64,000 bases of DNA from Sphingosinicella sp. YJ22 (lineage in GTDB: Bacteria; Pseudomonadota; Alphaproteobacteria; Sphingomonadales; Sphingomonadaceae): assembly GCF_011320075.1 (NCBI RefSeq), contig NZ_JAANPA010000001.1, forward strand, positions 170,112 through 234,111, given 5' to 3'. Under the pieces are notes generated by a model, which searched no databases, was not told the DNA's origin, and saw only the letters and a list, made by a program, of their open reading frames with translations. Position 1 is the stretch's first letter. Each line of letters begins with the position of its first letter. A program made the translations under genes and the position numbers. Positions 39,676-48,901 of this stretch are shown piece after piece.

Positions 39676-41075
39676 ACCAGCTCCATCCGTGCGGCGGGGC
39701 GTAGCGCCTCGAAGAAGGCCGCGAGCCGCGCCGGGTCCTTCCGTCCTGGAGTGACCTCGACCCCGGAGCCGACGTCGAGCGCCCAGGCGCCGAGCCGAGC
39801 CGCGGCGCGGGCGTTGCCGGGATTGAGGCCGCCGGCGAGGAGCGAGCGCGACAGGTCCGGGCGGCGCTCGACCCGGCCCCAGTCGAACACGCGGCCGGTG
39901 CCGCCCGAGCGGCCGCCGCTGACGGTGTCGAACAGCAGGCGATCGGCGCCGATCCGTTCCGGAAGCTCGACGCCGACACCGCAGGCGGCCCAGATCTCGA
40001 CGTCATCGGGCAGCAGGTTGCGCAGTCCGAGCAGGTAGCGGCGCTCCTCCTCGCCATGGAGTTGGACGGCGCTGAGATCGAGGTCGAGCGCGGTTCGGGC
40101 GACGTCCATCAGCCGCGCGTTGCGGAACACGCCGACGGTGCGTCCGCCGGCCTCTTGGGCAAGCTCGGCGAGCGGAAGCGCGCGGCCCGGCGTGATCGCT
40201 CGCGGCGTGCCGGGGACGAAGATGAAGCCGGCATAGGTGGCGCCGGCGGCGAGCGCAGCGGTGACGTCGGCGGTACGGGTGAGCCCGCAGACCTTGACCC
40301 GGCCGAAGGCGAGGGCCCGGGCGGCGCGGGCGGGGCAGCGCGCCTTCATCAGCGACGATCCGACGAGGAAGGCGTCGGCATAGGGGGCGAGGCGCTGCAC
40401 GTCGGTGCGGTTGGCGATGCCGGATTCCGCGACGAGCAGGCGGTCTGGCGGCACCAGCCGGGCGAGCCGCTCGGTGGTCGCGAGGTCGACTCGCAGGGTC
40501 TTCAGGTCGCGGTTGTTGATGCCGATGATCGGGGCGCCCAGGGCGACCGCGCGGCGGACCTCCATCTCGTTGTGCGCCTCGACCAGAACGTCCATTCGGA
40601 GCCGTTCGGCCTCGGCGATGATCGCTCGGGCGGCCTCATCCGGGAGCACGGACAGCATGACAAGCACGGCGTCGGCGCCGTGGATCCGCGCCTCCGGCAC
40701 CTGGCGCGGGTCGATGACGAAGTCCTTGGCGAGGATCGGGCCGTCATAGGCCGCGCGGACCGCCTCCAGATCGCGGTAGGATCCGCGGAAGAAGGGCTCG
40801 TCGACCAGCACGCTGATCGCGTCGGCGGCGGGGGCATAGGCGCGGGCCAGCGCAGCGGGGTCGGCATCGCCGCGAAGCAGGCCTTCGGAGGGCGAGGCGC
40901 GCTTCACCTCCATGATGAAGCGCGCGCCCGGCCGCGTGAGGGCGGCGGCGAGGCTTCGGCTGGTTGGCGCGGCTTGGGCGCGGAGATCGGAAAGCGACGT
41001 GCCCGAAAGGCGCGCGGCGACGTCCGCGCGCTTGCGGGCGACGATGGTGTCGAGAACGGAGACGGTGTCAGTCAT
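39666..41075 (-). CDS. trpCF: Fused indole-3-glycerol-phosphate synthase / phosphoribosylanthranilate isomerase
   Basis: One 469-residue protein holding two TIM barrels. Residues 1 to about 258 are TrpC ([46 protein letters not shown]). Residues about 262-469 are TrpF ([46 protein letters not shown]). No stop separates them. Such a fusion is known from enteric bacteria but is not the usual arrangement in alphaproteobacteria, where trpF is separate. It overlaps trpD by 8 nt and trpB by 10 nt. Confidence 0.95.
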   Translation of the reverse strand: MTDTVSVLDTIVARKRADVAARLSGTSLSDLRAQAAPTSRSLAAALTRPGARFIMEVKRASPSEGLLRGDADPAALARAYAPAADAISVLVDEPFFRGSYRDLEAVRAAYDGPILAKDFVIDPRQVPEARIHGADAVLVMLSVLPDEAARAIIAEAERLRMDVLVEAHNEMEVRRAVALGAPIIGINNRDLKTLRVDLATTERLARLVPPDRLLVAESGIANRTDVQRLAPYADAFLVGSSLMKARCPARAARALAFGRVKVCGLTRTADVTAALAAGATYAGFIFVPGTPRAITPGRALPLAELAQEAGGRTVGVFRNARLMDVARTALDLDLSAVQLHGEEERRYLLGLRNLLPDDVEIWAACGVGVELPERIGADRLLFDTVSGGRSGGTGRVFDWGRVERRPDLSRSLLAGGLNPGNARAAARLGAWALDVGSGVEVTPGRKDPARLAAFFEALRPAARMELVCA

Positions 41076-42129
41076 TGGTGATGTCCACGAGAGCTTTGAG
41101 ACGTTGGTAGGGCTGGCCCGAGGCGAGCTCCTGGCGGGCGAGGTCGGCGCCTTCGGCCAGGGTTGCGGCGAGACCGGCCGTCATCAGGAGCGCGCCGGCG
41201 TTCAGCGCGACCGCGTCATTCTCGGCGGCGGTGCCGTAGCCCATCAGCAGAGCCTTCAGCCGCTCGGCATTCTCCTCGGGCCCGCCGCCAGCCAGCGCCT
41301 GCAGCGGCGCGCGCGCAATGCCGGCCTGCTCGGGGCTCAAAGTCACGCGGGTGGCGACACCCTGGCGGACGTGGACGGCGTCCGTGTCGCCGTGAAGGGC
41401 GACTTCGTCGAGCCCGGCGCCGTGCACGACCATCGCGCGGGTGACCCCCAGGCCGATCAAGGTGGTGGCGACCGGCTCGAGCAAGGCGGGATCGGCGACT
41501 CCGAGCAGCTGCACCCCCGGCCGGGCCGGGTTCACGCATGGCCCGAGCATGTTCATCACCGTGCGCACCTTGAGCGCCCGGCGCACCGGCCCGGCATGGC
41601 GCAGGCCGGGATGGTAATGCGGCGCGAACAGGAAGCAGATGCCGATCTGGTCGAGCGCCCGGCGGGAGACGCAGGGATCGACGTCGAGCCGGACTCCGAG
41701 CCGCTCGAGCACGTCGGCCGAGCCGCATTTCGACGTCACCGAGCGGTTGCCATGCTTGGCGACGGGGAGGCCGGCGGCGGCCGCGACGAAGGCGACGGCG
41801 GTCGACAGGTTGATCGTGCCGGAGGAATCGCCGCCGGTGCCGCAGCTGTCGGCGAACAGATAATCGGGCCGCTCGAACGGCAGCGCGGCGGCGCGGAGCG
41901 CGCGGGCGGCGCCGATCAGCTCGTCGCCGGTCTCGCCCTTGACCTTGAGCGCGATGAGGAGAGCCGCGATGTCGGTGTCGCCGAGGTCGCCGGCGACCAG
42001 TGCCTCGAACAAGGCCTGGCATTCGTCGGCAGCGAGCGAGTGTCCGCCGCACAGCCGGGCGAGGAGGGCGGCGGGCTGGGGAGCATCGAGGAGCGCGACG
42101 CCGGCGCTGATGCGGGTATCGATATACAT
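41068..42129 (-). CDS. trpD: Anthranilate phosphoribosyltransferase
   Basis: Transfers phosphoribosyl to anthranilate. 353 residues with the PRPP motifs DSCGTGGDSSGTINLS and KHGNRSVTSKCGSADVLE, the MNMLGPCVNPA block and VVHGAGLDEVAL. First structural gene of the trp operon; the glutamine-dependent trpE and trpG are not in the window. Confidence 0.97.
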   Translation of the reverse strand: MYIDTRISAGVALLDAPQPAALLARLCGGHSLAADECQALFEALVAGDLGDTDIAALLIALKVKGETGDELIGAARALRAAALPFERPDYLFADSCGTGGDSSGTINLSTAVAFVAAAAGLPVAKHGNRSVTSKCGSADVLERLGVRLDVDPCVSRRALDQIGICFLFAPHYHPGLRHAGPVRRALKVRTVMNMLGPCVNPARPGVQLLGVADPALLEPVATTLIGLGVTRAMVVHGAGLDEVALHGDTDAVHVRQGVATRVTLSPEQAGIARAPLQALAGGGPEENAERLKALLMGYGTAAENDAVALNAGALLMTAGLAATLAEGADLARQELASGQPYQRLKALVDITND

Positions 42130-42164
42130 GGTGGAAGTCCTTGGAAGAGCGCGGAAAAAGGCAC

Positions 42165-42186
42165 AAAAAAACCCGCCGGGGGCGGG
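42165..42186 (-). terminator. trp operon attenuator (rho-independent)
   Basis: On the minus strand the stem CCCGCC, 3-nt loop, GGCGGG is followed by seven T (A run at 42165-42171 on the plus strand). It lies between the leader peptide stop and trpD, where a ribosome-controlled attenuator is expected. Confidence 0.85.
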
Positions 42187-42225
42187 CCTTTTGCGGGTGT
42201 CGATACGGTTCTTAGAGAGCCGCGT

Positions 42226-42354
42226 TCACCATCGCTCGAGCAAGGCCGCCCGGGGGGAGTCGTTCCACCACCAATGCCAGGCCTGACCATGGACGCGCGC
42301 CGGGGCGGCCGCGGAAGCGGCAGCGCGATCGGTGAAGGCGGCGCGGTTGGTCAT
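42226..42354 (-). CDS. trpL: trp operon leader peptide
   Basis: A 42-residue frame 97 nt upstream of trpD. It holds a Trp cluster WHWWW (residues 26-30) and a further Trp immediately before the stop, and is followed by an attenuator hairpin with a T run. Ribosome stalling at scarce tRNA-Trp would favour read-through. The frame begins ATG 42354 (MTNRAAFTDR). Too short and too skewed in Trp for chance. Confidence 0.85.
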   Translation of the reverse strand: MTNRAAFTDRAAASAAAPARVHGQAWHWWWNDSPRAALLERW

Positions 42355-42528
42355 GCCCCCATAAAATGGCGGCAATGGCGGCGGCGTCAACCCGCCATGA
42401 TCAGGAAGGCCGGATTGCCGTGCGGCGGCACGCTCGGAATGACGTCATGGCGGCGTCCGCAACGAGATGCCGGGCTGCGGCTGGCCGTCGCGCCCGGCAG
42501 GCAGCCGCGCGGATTTCCCGGTCGTGGG

Positions 42529-42543
42529 TTAAATCCGCTTTAA
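42529..42543 (+). promoter_or_regulatory. CtrA-type binding site upstream of the chemoreceptor gene
   Basis: TTAA-N7-TTAA (TTAAATCCGCTTTAA, followed by CC) is the exact consensus of the alphaproteobacterial cell-cycle/motility regulator CtrA, itself inside a 7-bp inverted repeat (GGTTAAA...TTTAACC, 42527-42545). A GANTC (GATTC, 42560-42564) CcrM site lies between it and the start codon. It sits 28 nt before ATG 42571. Confidence 0.7.
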
Positions 42544-42570
42544 CCAGAAAGGACTAGCCGATTCTCGCAG

Positions 42571-44184
42571 ATGATTGCGACGGGCGTGTTGATGAAGCTT
42601 TTGGACAGGATCGGATTGAGGCGGGAGGGAGAGGCGAGGCGCCAGGAAGCGCCCGCGGACCTCGTCCTCGCGCAGCTCCGCTTCATCTTCCGCGCCTATC
42701 CGCTGACCTGGGCGGTCACTTTGCTGGTGATCGGCAGCATGAGCTTCTCGCTTCGACACAATGCGAACTTCGCCATGATAGCCGCCGCCGGGGCGGTGCA
42801 CGTCTCGATCGCCAGCGCGGTGATGTGGCGCTGGTATCGGCTGCTCCGCGACGGCTGGAAGATCGACCGCCCGGCCGCCTATGCCCGCGGAATCATCGTT
42901 GAGGCGGCGATGGTGGCGCTCGGCTGGTTCCTGTTCCTGTCGGTCGCCGGTCTTTATGCCGACCGCGACCAGGTGATCCTGATCATCGCGATCATGGCGG
43001 CGGTGATGGCGGTCGGCGCGCTGCGTTACGCCGCCATTCCCGGCGCGAGCCTCGCATTTCTCGCTTCGAGCGTGGTGGTGTGCGGGCTCTATTCCTTCGA
43101 GTCGTCGGTCCCGGTCGAAGTTTTCGCGTTCCTGTCGATCTACGCCGTCCTTCTCGGGCGGTCGGTGATGGCCCAGGCGCATGTCTTCACCGCCCAGTTC
43201 GACGCCGGCGTCGCGCTCGCCAATGCCGCCGCCGAGCGCGAGCGGGCGGCTGCCGAGAAGCAGGCCGAGGAGCTGCGCGCGCGGGCCGAACGCGAGGAAG
43301 CAGCCAGCGCGCAGCGGACCGAGAGCGAGCGCGAGCGCCGCGCCGCGATGCGCGCGATCGCCAGCCAGTTCGAATCGACCGTGGTCGAGATGATCACCGG
43401 TCTCGCCGCCGCGGCGGAGCAGGCGAGGATCGCCGCCGCGACCCTCGCCGAGAGCAGCCAGGCGAGCCACCAGGAAGTGGCCGAGCTGGTCGCGCGGGCG
43501 GGCAAGGCCGATACCGGCGCCGCCGAGCTGATCGGCCACAGCGAGGCGCTCGGACGATCGCTCGCCGCCGTCGAATCGCGAATCCGCGAGCAGGAGGAGA
43601 TCACCGGCCAGGTGCAGCAGCTGTCGCGCAGCGCCGACGACCGCTTCGCTGCGCTCGTCCACAGCGTCGCCGGAATCGAATCGGTCGTGCAGACCATCGC
43701 CGAGATCGCATCGCGCACCAATCTGCTCGCCCTCAACGCCACCATTGAGGCGGCGCGCGCGGGCGAGGCCGGCCGCGGCTTCGCGGTCGTCGCCGGCGAA
43801 GTGAAGGCGCTCGCCCAGCAGACCACCGACGCCACCGAGCGGGTGCGCCAGCAGATCGGCGACATCACCGGCGCCGTGGCCAATACCGCGGCCATCGTCG
43901 CCAGCATGCGCGACAGCTTCAAGTCGGTCGACGAGGTCGCCCTCGCGGTCGAGCAGGCTGTCGCCAGCCAGGGCGCGGCGATCGGGTCGATCCAGCATTA
44001 TGCCGGCGTCGCCGCCTCGCTCGCCACCGACCTCCAGGGCAGCGCCGCCAGCGTCGCCGGCGCCTCGGACCAGGCGTCGGACGCCGCCGACGGGCTCAGC
44101 GAGGCGACCGCGGTCCTAGTCGGCGACGCCCAGAAGCTGCTCAGCCGAACCCAGAGCTTCGTCGGGAGCCTCAAGGCCGCCTGA
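42571..44184 (+). CDS. Methyl-accepting chemotaxis protein with multi-TM N-terminus
   Basis: A 537-residue transducer. Five to six TM helices (about residues 38-205) replace the usual periplasmic sensor, followed by an Ala/Glu-rich coiled coil (about 215-270) and the MCP signalling domain with the hairpin tip [34 protein letters not shown]. No HAMP is evident. ATG 42571 is first; the in-frame ATG 42592 (MKLLDRIGL) is a serious alternative given the CtrA-like site position. No che genes are in the window. Confidence 0.9.
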   Translation: MIATGVLMKLLDRIGLRREGEARRQEAPADLVLAQLRFIFRAYPLTWAVTLLVIGSMSFSLRHNANFAMIAAAGAVHVSIASAVMWRWYRLLRDGWKIDRPAAYARGIIVEAAMVALGWFLFLSVAGLYADRDQVILIIAIMAAVMAVGALRYAAIPGASLAFLASSVVVCGLYSFESSVPVEVFAFLSIYAVLLGRSVMAQAHVFTAQFDAGVALANAAAERERAAAEKQAEELRARAEREEAASAQRTESERERRAAMRAIASQFESTVVEMITGLAAAAEQARIAAATLAESSQASHQEVAELVARAGKADTGAAELIGHSEALGRSLAAVESRIREQEEITGQVQQLSRSADDRFAALVHSVAGIESVVQTIAEIASRTNLLALNATIEAARAGEAGRGFAVVAGEVKALAQQTTDATERVRQQIGDITGAVANTAAIVASMRDSFKSVDEVALAVEQAVASQGAAIGSIQHYAGVAASLATDLQGSAASVAGASDQASDAADGLSEATAVLVGDAQKLLSRTQSFVGSLKAA

Positions 44185-44284
44185 CCCGCATCCTGTGGTT
44201 TAGCTGAACACAACAGTTGCTTGAGGTTCAGGCGCGTCTGTGTAGGAAATGGCCACATTCCCCCTTCAAATTGCGGAGCCTGAA

Positions 44285-46468
44285 TTGAAGCCCATTCTTC
44301 TCGCCAGTGCCGCTGCGATCGCCATCAGCGGCGTCGTGACCCTTCTCCCCGCCACCGCGCAGACCTCCGGAAGCGCCGCGCAGCCGGCTCAGAATCCGCT
44401 GCTCGCCGACTGGACCGGTCCCTATGCCGGCGTGCCGCCGTTCGGAAGCGTCCGTCCCGACATGTTCCCGCCGGCCTTCGAGGCCGCGATCGCGGAGCGC
44501 CGCGCCGAAATCGCCGCGATCGTCAACAACCGCGCCGCGCCGACCTTCGCCAACACCATCGAGGCCTATGAGCGCTCCGGCGAGCGGCTCGGCCGAGTCC
44601 AGGCGGTGTTCGGAGTCATGACCAGCAACATGACGACCCCGGACTATCAGCGGCTCGAGCGTGAATGGGGCCCGCGCCTGTCCGCGGCGTCGGACGAGAT
44701 CGTCCTCAACCCGCAATTCTTCAACCGCGTGAAGGCGGTCTATGACGGCCGCCAGAGCGCCGGCCTCAGCGCCGAGCAGCAGCGAGTCGTCACCCGGCTC
44801 TACGAGTCGATGGTCCGCCGCGGCGCCAACCTCAATCCCGAGCAGAAGCAGCAGCTGACGGCTTACAACCAGCAGCTCGCGACCCTGTTCGCCCAGTTCA
44901 GCGAGAAGGTTCTCGCCGACGAGAGCACCCATATCGCGGTGACCGAAGCCGACCTCACCGGCGTCCCCGCCGACGTGAAGGCGGCCGCCGCGGCGGCGGC
45001 GCGCGAGCGCGGCCTGCCGGCCGGCCAGTTTGCGATCATCAACACGCGCTCGGCGGTCGATCCGGTGCTGACCTTCGCCGACAACCGCGAGCTTCGCCAG
45101 CGCGTGTGGCAGGCCTTCGTCAATCGCGGCGACAATAATGGCGCCAACGACACCAACGCCACGATCCGCGAGATTGTTCGGCTGCGCGCCGAGCGCGCCC
45201 GCCTGCTCGGCTTCGCCAACCATGCCGAGTGGCGCATGCAGGACACGATGGCGGGCACCCCGGCGCGCGCCCAGGAGCTGATGATGCGCGTGTGGCCGGC
45301 CGCGGTCGCCCGGGTCAACGAGGAGGTCGCCGAGCAGCAGGCGATGGCGCGCAGCCTCGGTCACGACATCACGATCGAGCCGTGGGACTATCGCTACTAT
45401 ATGGAGAAGATCCGCAAGCAGCGGTTCAATCTCAGCCAGGAAGAGATCAAGCCCTATTTCGAGCTCAACAACATGACCCAGGCCATGTTCCACATGGCGG
45501 GGCAGCTCTACGGGCTCCAGTTCCGCGAGATCACCGGGCAGGTGCCGACCTGGCATCCGGACGTGAAGGCCTATCACGTCACCAACCAGGCGGGCGAGGA
45601 TGTCGGCGTGTTCTATGCCGACAATTATGCCCGCACCGGCAAGCGCTCCGGCGCGTGGGCGACGACCTACCGCTCGCGCTCGGGCCTGCTCGGCAACGAC
45701 ATCGTGCTCGGCTCGAACAACAACAATTTCGCCAAGCCGGAAGCCGGGCAGCCCGCGCTGCTCAGCATCGACGACGCGGAGACGCTGTTCCACGAGTTCG
45801 GCCACGCCATCCACTATTTCCTGTCGGACGTGCGCTATCCGAGCCTTGGCGGCACACCGCGCGACTTCGTCGAATATCCGAGCCAGGTGCACGAGAACTG
45901 GCTGCTGACTCCGGAGATCCTGACCCGCTTCGCGCGTCACTACCAGACCGGCGCGCCGATGCCGCAGGCTCTGGTCGACCGCATCCAGCAGGCGAGCACC
46001 TTCAACCAGGGCTTCGCGACGGTCGAATATCTGTCGTCGGCGCTGGTCGACATGGCGATGCACACCCGGCCCGACGGGGTGACCGATCCTGACGCGTTCG
46101 AGCGGGAGACGCTGGCGAGCCTCGGCATGCCGCGCGAGCTGGTGATGCGGCACCGCCTGCCGCAGTTCAATCACCTGTTCTCGAGCGACGCCTACTCGGC
46201 CGGCTATTATTCCTACCTGTGGTCGGAGACGATGGACGCCGACACCTGGGCCGCGTTCGAGGAGGCCGGCAACGTGTGGGATCCGGCGACCGCTCAGCGC
46301 TTCGCCCGCACCCTGCTGTCGACCGGCAACGTGATCGACCGCGCCGAGGCCTACCGCCAGTTCCGTGGCCGCGACCCGGACGTGGCGGCGCTTCTGCGCA
46401 AGCGCGGCTTTCCGACCGGCACGACCCAGCCGGCGCAGCCGCCGCGCCGCTCCGGCGAACGCGGCTAA
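44285..46468 (+). CDS. M3-family metallopeptidase (dipeptidyl carboxypeptidase-like)
   Basis: Exported zinc oligopeptidase of about 727 residues. The active site is HEFGH (about 503-507) with the downstream Glu in YPSQVHENW. TTG 44285 is preferred: GGAG lies 6 nt upstream and it gives a signal peptide KPILLASAAAIAISGVVTLLPATAQ cut in two halves (M-KPILLASAAAIAIS, VVTLLPATAQ). ATG 44249 is an alternative. Closest layout is Dcp, which trims C-terminal dipeptides. Confidence 0.94.
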   Translation: MKPILLASAAAIAISGVVTLLPATAQTSGSAAQPAQNPLLADWTGPYAGVPPFGSVRPDMFPPAFEAAIAERRAEIAAIVNNRAAPTFANTIEAYERSGERLGRVQAVFGVMTSNMTTPDYQRLEREWGPRLSAASDEIVLNPQFFNRVKAVYDGRQSAGLSAEQQRVVTRLYESMVRRGANLNPEQKQQLTAYNQQLATLFAQFSEKVLADESTHIAVTEADLTGVPADVKAAAAAAARERGLPAGQFAIINTRSAVDPVLTFADNRELRQRVWQAFVNRGDNNGANDTNATIREIVRLRAERARLLGFANHAEWRMQDTMAGTPARAQELMMRVWPAAVARVNEEVAEQQAMARSLGHDITIEPWDYRYYMEKIRKQRFNLSQEEIKPYFELNNMTQAMFHMAGQLYGLQFREITGQVPTWHPDVKAYHVTNQAGEDVGVFYADNYARTGKRSGAWATTYRSRSGLLGNDIVLGSNNNNFAKPEAGQPALLSIDDAETLFHEFGHAIHYFLSDVRYPSLGGTPRDFVEYPSQVHENWLLTPEILTRFARHYQTGAPMPQALVDRIQQASTFNQGFATVEYLSSALVDMAMHTRPDGVTDPDAFERETLASLGMPRELVMRHRLPQFNHLFSSDAYSAGYYSYLWSETMDADTWAAFEEAGNVWDPATAQRFARTLLSTGNVIDRAEAYRQFRGRDPDVAALLRKRGFPTGTTQPAQPPRRSGERG

Positions 46469-46490
46469 GCACACAAGGCGAGAATGAGAG

Positions 46491-46518
46491 CGGCGTCCGG
46501 GAAACCGGGCGCCGTTTT
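46491..46518 (+). terminator. Rho-independent terminator after the M3 peptidase
   Basis: CGGCGTCCGG (46491-46500), GAAA tetraloop, CCGGGCGCCG (46505-46514; one wobble), TTTT to 46518. Confidence 0.85.
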
Positions 46519-46635
46519 CCTTTTGGGGCAGCCATCCAGCCACTTGTCGAAGCTCTGCGGTGGTTCGCCGAAGCGCAGGCCCGCGCCTGTTCGCGGCTGT
46601 CTAGAGGTTGGCGCGACTCCAAAAGGGGATTGAAG

Positions 46636-46836
46636 ATGCGCCTGCGACTGCCTGCCCTGTGCCTTGGCCTCGTTGCCGTTCCGGCGCTTGCCGGGCTGGC
46701 CGCAGATGCGCGCGCATGCTCGCGGCATGGGGAGCGCAGCGGCCAGCTGTCACTGGTGAGCCTCGACCAGTCTCAAGCGCCGCCGCGCGCGTCCGGCAGC
46801 TTGCGCGTCACCGTCGGCGCGGCGTTCCCGCTCTAG
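46636..46836 (+). CDS. Small exported protein (66 aa)
   Basis: No family recognised. ATG 46636 follows AAAGGGGATTGAAG. Signal-like N-terminus (MRLRLPALCLGLVAVPALAG) then a short mature part containing one Cys in RACSRHGERSG. It ends 3 nt before the convergent pirin stop. Plausible but short. Confidence 0.5.
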   Translation: MRLRLPALCLGLVAVPALAGLAADARACSRHGERSGQLSLVSLDQSQAPPRASGSLRVTVGAAFPL

Positions 46837-46839
46837 CGG

Positions 46840-47700
46840 TCAGCCAAGCGCGGCCGGATCGCCGAACCGGCCGTCCTGATAGTCCTGGATCGCTTGGGCG
46901 ATCTCTTCCCGAGTGTTCATGACGAACGGGCCGTGGGCGACGACCGGCTCGCCCAGCGGCGCGGAATGGCCGTAGAGGAGCGTCGCGCCGTCCCGGCTCG
47001 TCAGCTGGACCTCGTCGCCGTCGCCGAGCTGGGCGAGATGCCATTGCGGGACCAGCGACCCCGCAACCTTAGCCTCGCCGCGGACGACATAGAGGAAGAC
47101 CGTCCGCCCGGCCGGGGCGGGGAGGACGGCCTCCGCCCCCGGCGCGAGGCGAACGACGCTCATGAAGGTATCGGTCAGCGAGGCGATCGGACCGCTCGTG
47201 CCGCCGAGCGCGCCGGAGATGAGGTCGACGGTCGCGCCCGGGGCCAGCTCGATCGCGGGGATGTCGGGTCGCTGCACGCCGGTGTAGCGCGGCGCGGTCA
47301 TCTTGAGGCGCGCGGGCAGGTTCAGCCAGAGCTGGAGGATCTCCATGTCGCCGCCGTCGCGCTTGAATGAAGCGGGGGAGAGCTCGGCATGGATGAGGCC
47401 CGAGCCGGCGGTCATCCACTGGACTCCGCCGGCGTCGATCACGCTCTCATGGACGCCGGTGTCGCTGTGGGCGAGACTGCCGTCCAGGATGAACGTCACC
47501 GTCTCGAAGCCGCGATGCGGATGCGGGCCGAACGGCAGGCCTTCATTGTTGGGCAGATAGCGCTGCGGGCCGTGGTGGTTGAGGAACAGGAACGGGTCGA
47601 GCAGCGGCAGGTTGGGGCCGGGCAGCGGGCGGCGGGTGACGAGATCGCCGATGTCGTCGCGATAGGCAGCGTGTGAACGGATCAGCTCGCGAACGGTCAT
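46840..47700 (-). CDS. Pirin family protein
   Basis: A 286-residue bicupin. The N-terminal metal site is PHPHRGFETVT with later HSDTGV and the GSGLIHAELS motif; LQLWLNLPARLKM is the typical second block. Some pirins are quercetin dioxygenases or redox-linked regulators; role here unknown. Last gene of the minus-strand run GreA/B-like - HTH - DUF188 - pirin. Confidence 0.92.
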   Translation of the reverse strand: MTVRELIRSHAAYRDDIGDLVTRRPLPGPNLPLLDPFLFLNHHGPQRYLPNNEGLPFGPHPHRGFETVTFILDGSLAHSDTGVHESVIDAGGVQWMTAGSGLIHAELSPASFKRDGGDMEILQLWLNLPARLKMTAPRYTGVQRPDIPAIELAPGATVDLISGALGGTSGPIASLTDTFMSVVRLAPGAEAVLPAPAGRTVFLYVVRGEAKVAGSLVPQWHLAQLGDGDEVQLTSRDGATLLYGHSAPLGEPVVAHGPFVMNTREEIAQAIQDYQDGRFGDPAALG

Positions 47701-47738
47701 GGCGCCGAATTAGTCGGTCCAACCGCGCGCCGCCAGGG

Positions 47739-48191
47739 TCACCGCCGCCGCCCGATCCGCACCAGGGCTTCGTCGAGCGCCGACAGGAAGCGCGAGCGGT
47801 CGGCCTTGGCGAAGGGTGCCGGGCCGCCGATCTGGTCGCCGCCGGCGCGCAGGTCGGCCATGATCGCGCGGGTGGCGATGGCGGCGCCGATCGAGCTGGT
47901 CGTGAAGGCCTTGCCATTCGGCGCGATCACCGTCGCGCCGGCCTTGAGCGCGCGGTCGGCGAGCAGGATGTCGGCGGTGATCACGAGAGTGTCCGGGCCT
48001 GCGGCCTCGGCGATCCAGTCGTCCGCCGCGTCGAAGGCGTCGGAAACGGTGATCCGCTCGATCAGCGGATGGTCGGGTATGCGGATGCGCTGGTTGCTGA
48101 CGATCGCGACCGGCACCTCGCGGCGGAAGGCGACCTTGTAGATCTCCTCCTTCACCGGGCAGGCGTCTGCGTCGACCAGGATGCGGGGCAT
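47739..48191 (-). CDS. YaiI/YqxD family (DUF188) protein
   Basis: A 150-residue conserved protein with the family signature [34 protein letters not shown], the [11 protein letters not shown] block and the [16 protein letters not shown]-terminus. The Asp-rich active-site layout suggests a PIN/NYN nuclease-like fold; the function is not established. It starts 14 nt after the small HTH gene. Confidence 0.93.
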   Translation of the reverse strand: MPRILVDADACPVKEEIYKVAFRREVPVAIVSNQRIRIPDHPLIERITVSDAFDAADDWIAEAAGPDTLVITADILLADRALKAGATVIAPNGKAFTTSSIGAAIATRAIMADLRAGGDQIGGPAPFAKADRSRFLSALDEALVRIGRRR

Positions 48192-48205
48192 CGAGCGGGC
48201 GCGGA

Positions 48206-48385
48206 CTAGCGCAGCTTGGAGATCGAGAGGCCGTCGGCCTTGGCCCGGTCCTTCACCGATTCCTCGCTTCGCGTGAGGGCCTTGGCGATGCTCTTCAGCG
48301 ACTGGCCCTTCTTGGCGAGGGCGTGAAGCTTGGCGATCTCTTCCTGCTTCCAGGGCTGGCGGTGTCGTTCGAAGCGTTCGCTCAT
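48206..48385 (-). CDS. Small HTH (Myb/SANT-like) protein (59 aa)
   Basis: ATG 48385 overlaps the GreA/B-like stop (ATGA); TAG at 48206. The 59 residues carry a three-helix pattern [20 protein letters not shown], then [22 protein letters not shown], like Myb/SANT or GcrA-type short HTH domains. It is basic and small, consistent with a DNA-binding accessory protein. Translational coupling to a transcript-cleavage factor is the only clue to role. Confidence 0.75.
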   Translation of the reverse strand: MSERFERHRQPWKQEEIAKLHALAKKGQSLKSIAKALTRSEESVKDRAKADGLSISKLR

Positions 48386-48864
48386 GCCGTCGTGCCTACA
48401 CGCTCGTCCGGCTCGACCGAAATGATTTCGATCGCCTCCTCGCGGCCGTTGAAGTCGGCGAAGTCGCCGGCGGCTGCGCCCATCAAGGCGCGTGCGAGCG
48501 GAGCGGAGAAGGCGATCAGGCCGGCGTCGGGATCGGCCTCGTCATGGCCGGTGATAGCGACGTGGCGTTCCTTTCCGGCAAGGCGGAAGGTGACTTGGCT
48601 GCCGATGCCGGCTTCGCCCGCGGCTGGCGGCGGCGCCGGCTCCGCCGTGGCGAGGCGGGTGCGCCAGTAACGCACGTCGCGCTCGATGACCTTGCGCGCC
48701 TCGTCGTCCGCCTCAGTCGAGGCGGCGGTCTCGAGCTCGCCGAGGCGGGCGCGGATCAGCGCGAGGCCGCGCGGGGTGACGAAATTGGGACCGGGCGGGA
48801 TCGGCAGCTCGAACTTGGGCTCGAGATGCTCCTCATCGCTCTCGCGGCGGAAGGCTACGCTCAT
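48382..48864 (-). CDS. GreA/GreB-family transcription factor
   Basis: A 160-residue Gre-like protein: N-terminal coiled-coil part ([21 protein letters not shown]) and the C-terminal FKBP-like domain ([32 protein letters not shown] run [15 protein letters not shown]). The coiled-coil tip acidic pair that promotes RNA cleavage cannot be confirmed by eye. An extra N-terminal segment (about 30 residues) resembles GreB-like variants of alphaproteobacteria. Overlaps the small HTH gene. Confidence 0.85.
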   Translation of the reverse strand: MSVAFRRESDEEHLEPKFELPIPPGPNFVTPRGLALIRARLGELETAASTEADDEARKVIERDVRYWRTRLATAEPAPPPAAGEAGIGSQVTFRLAGKERHVAITGHDEADPDAGLIAFSAPLARALMGAAAGDFADFNGREEAIEIISVEPDERVGTTA

Positions 48865-48901
48865 GGCTCCCTGTGCCTTTGCCGAGCCCGGAACGGAAGC
48901 G

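Noticed and set aside
44228..46543. 771-codon frame opposite the M3 peptidase
   Set aside because: Antisense shadow; the HEFGH-bearing strand is the coding one.
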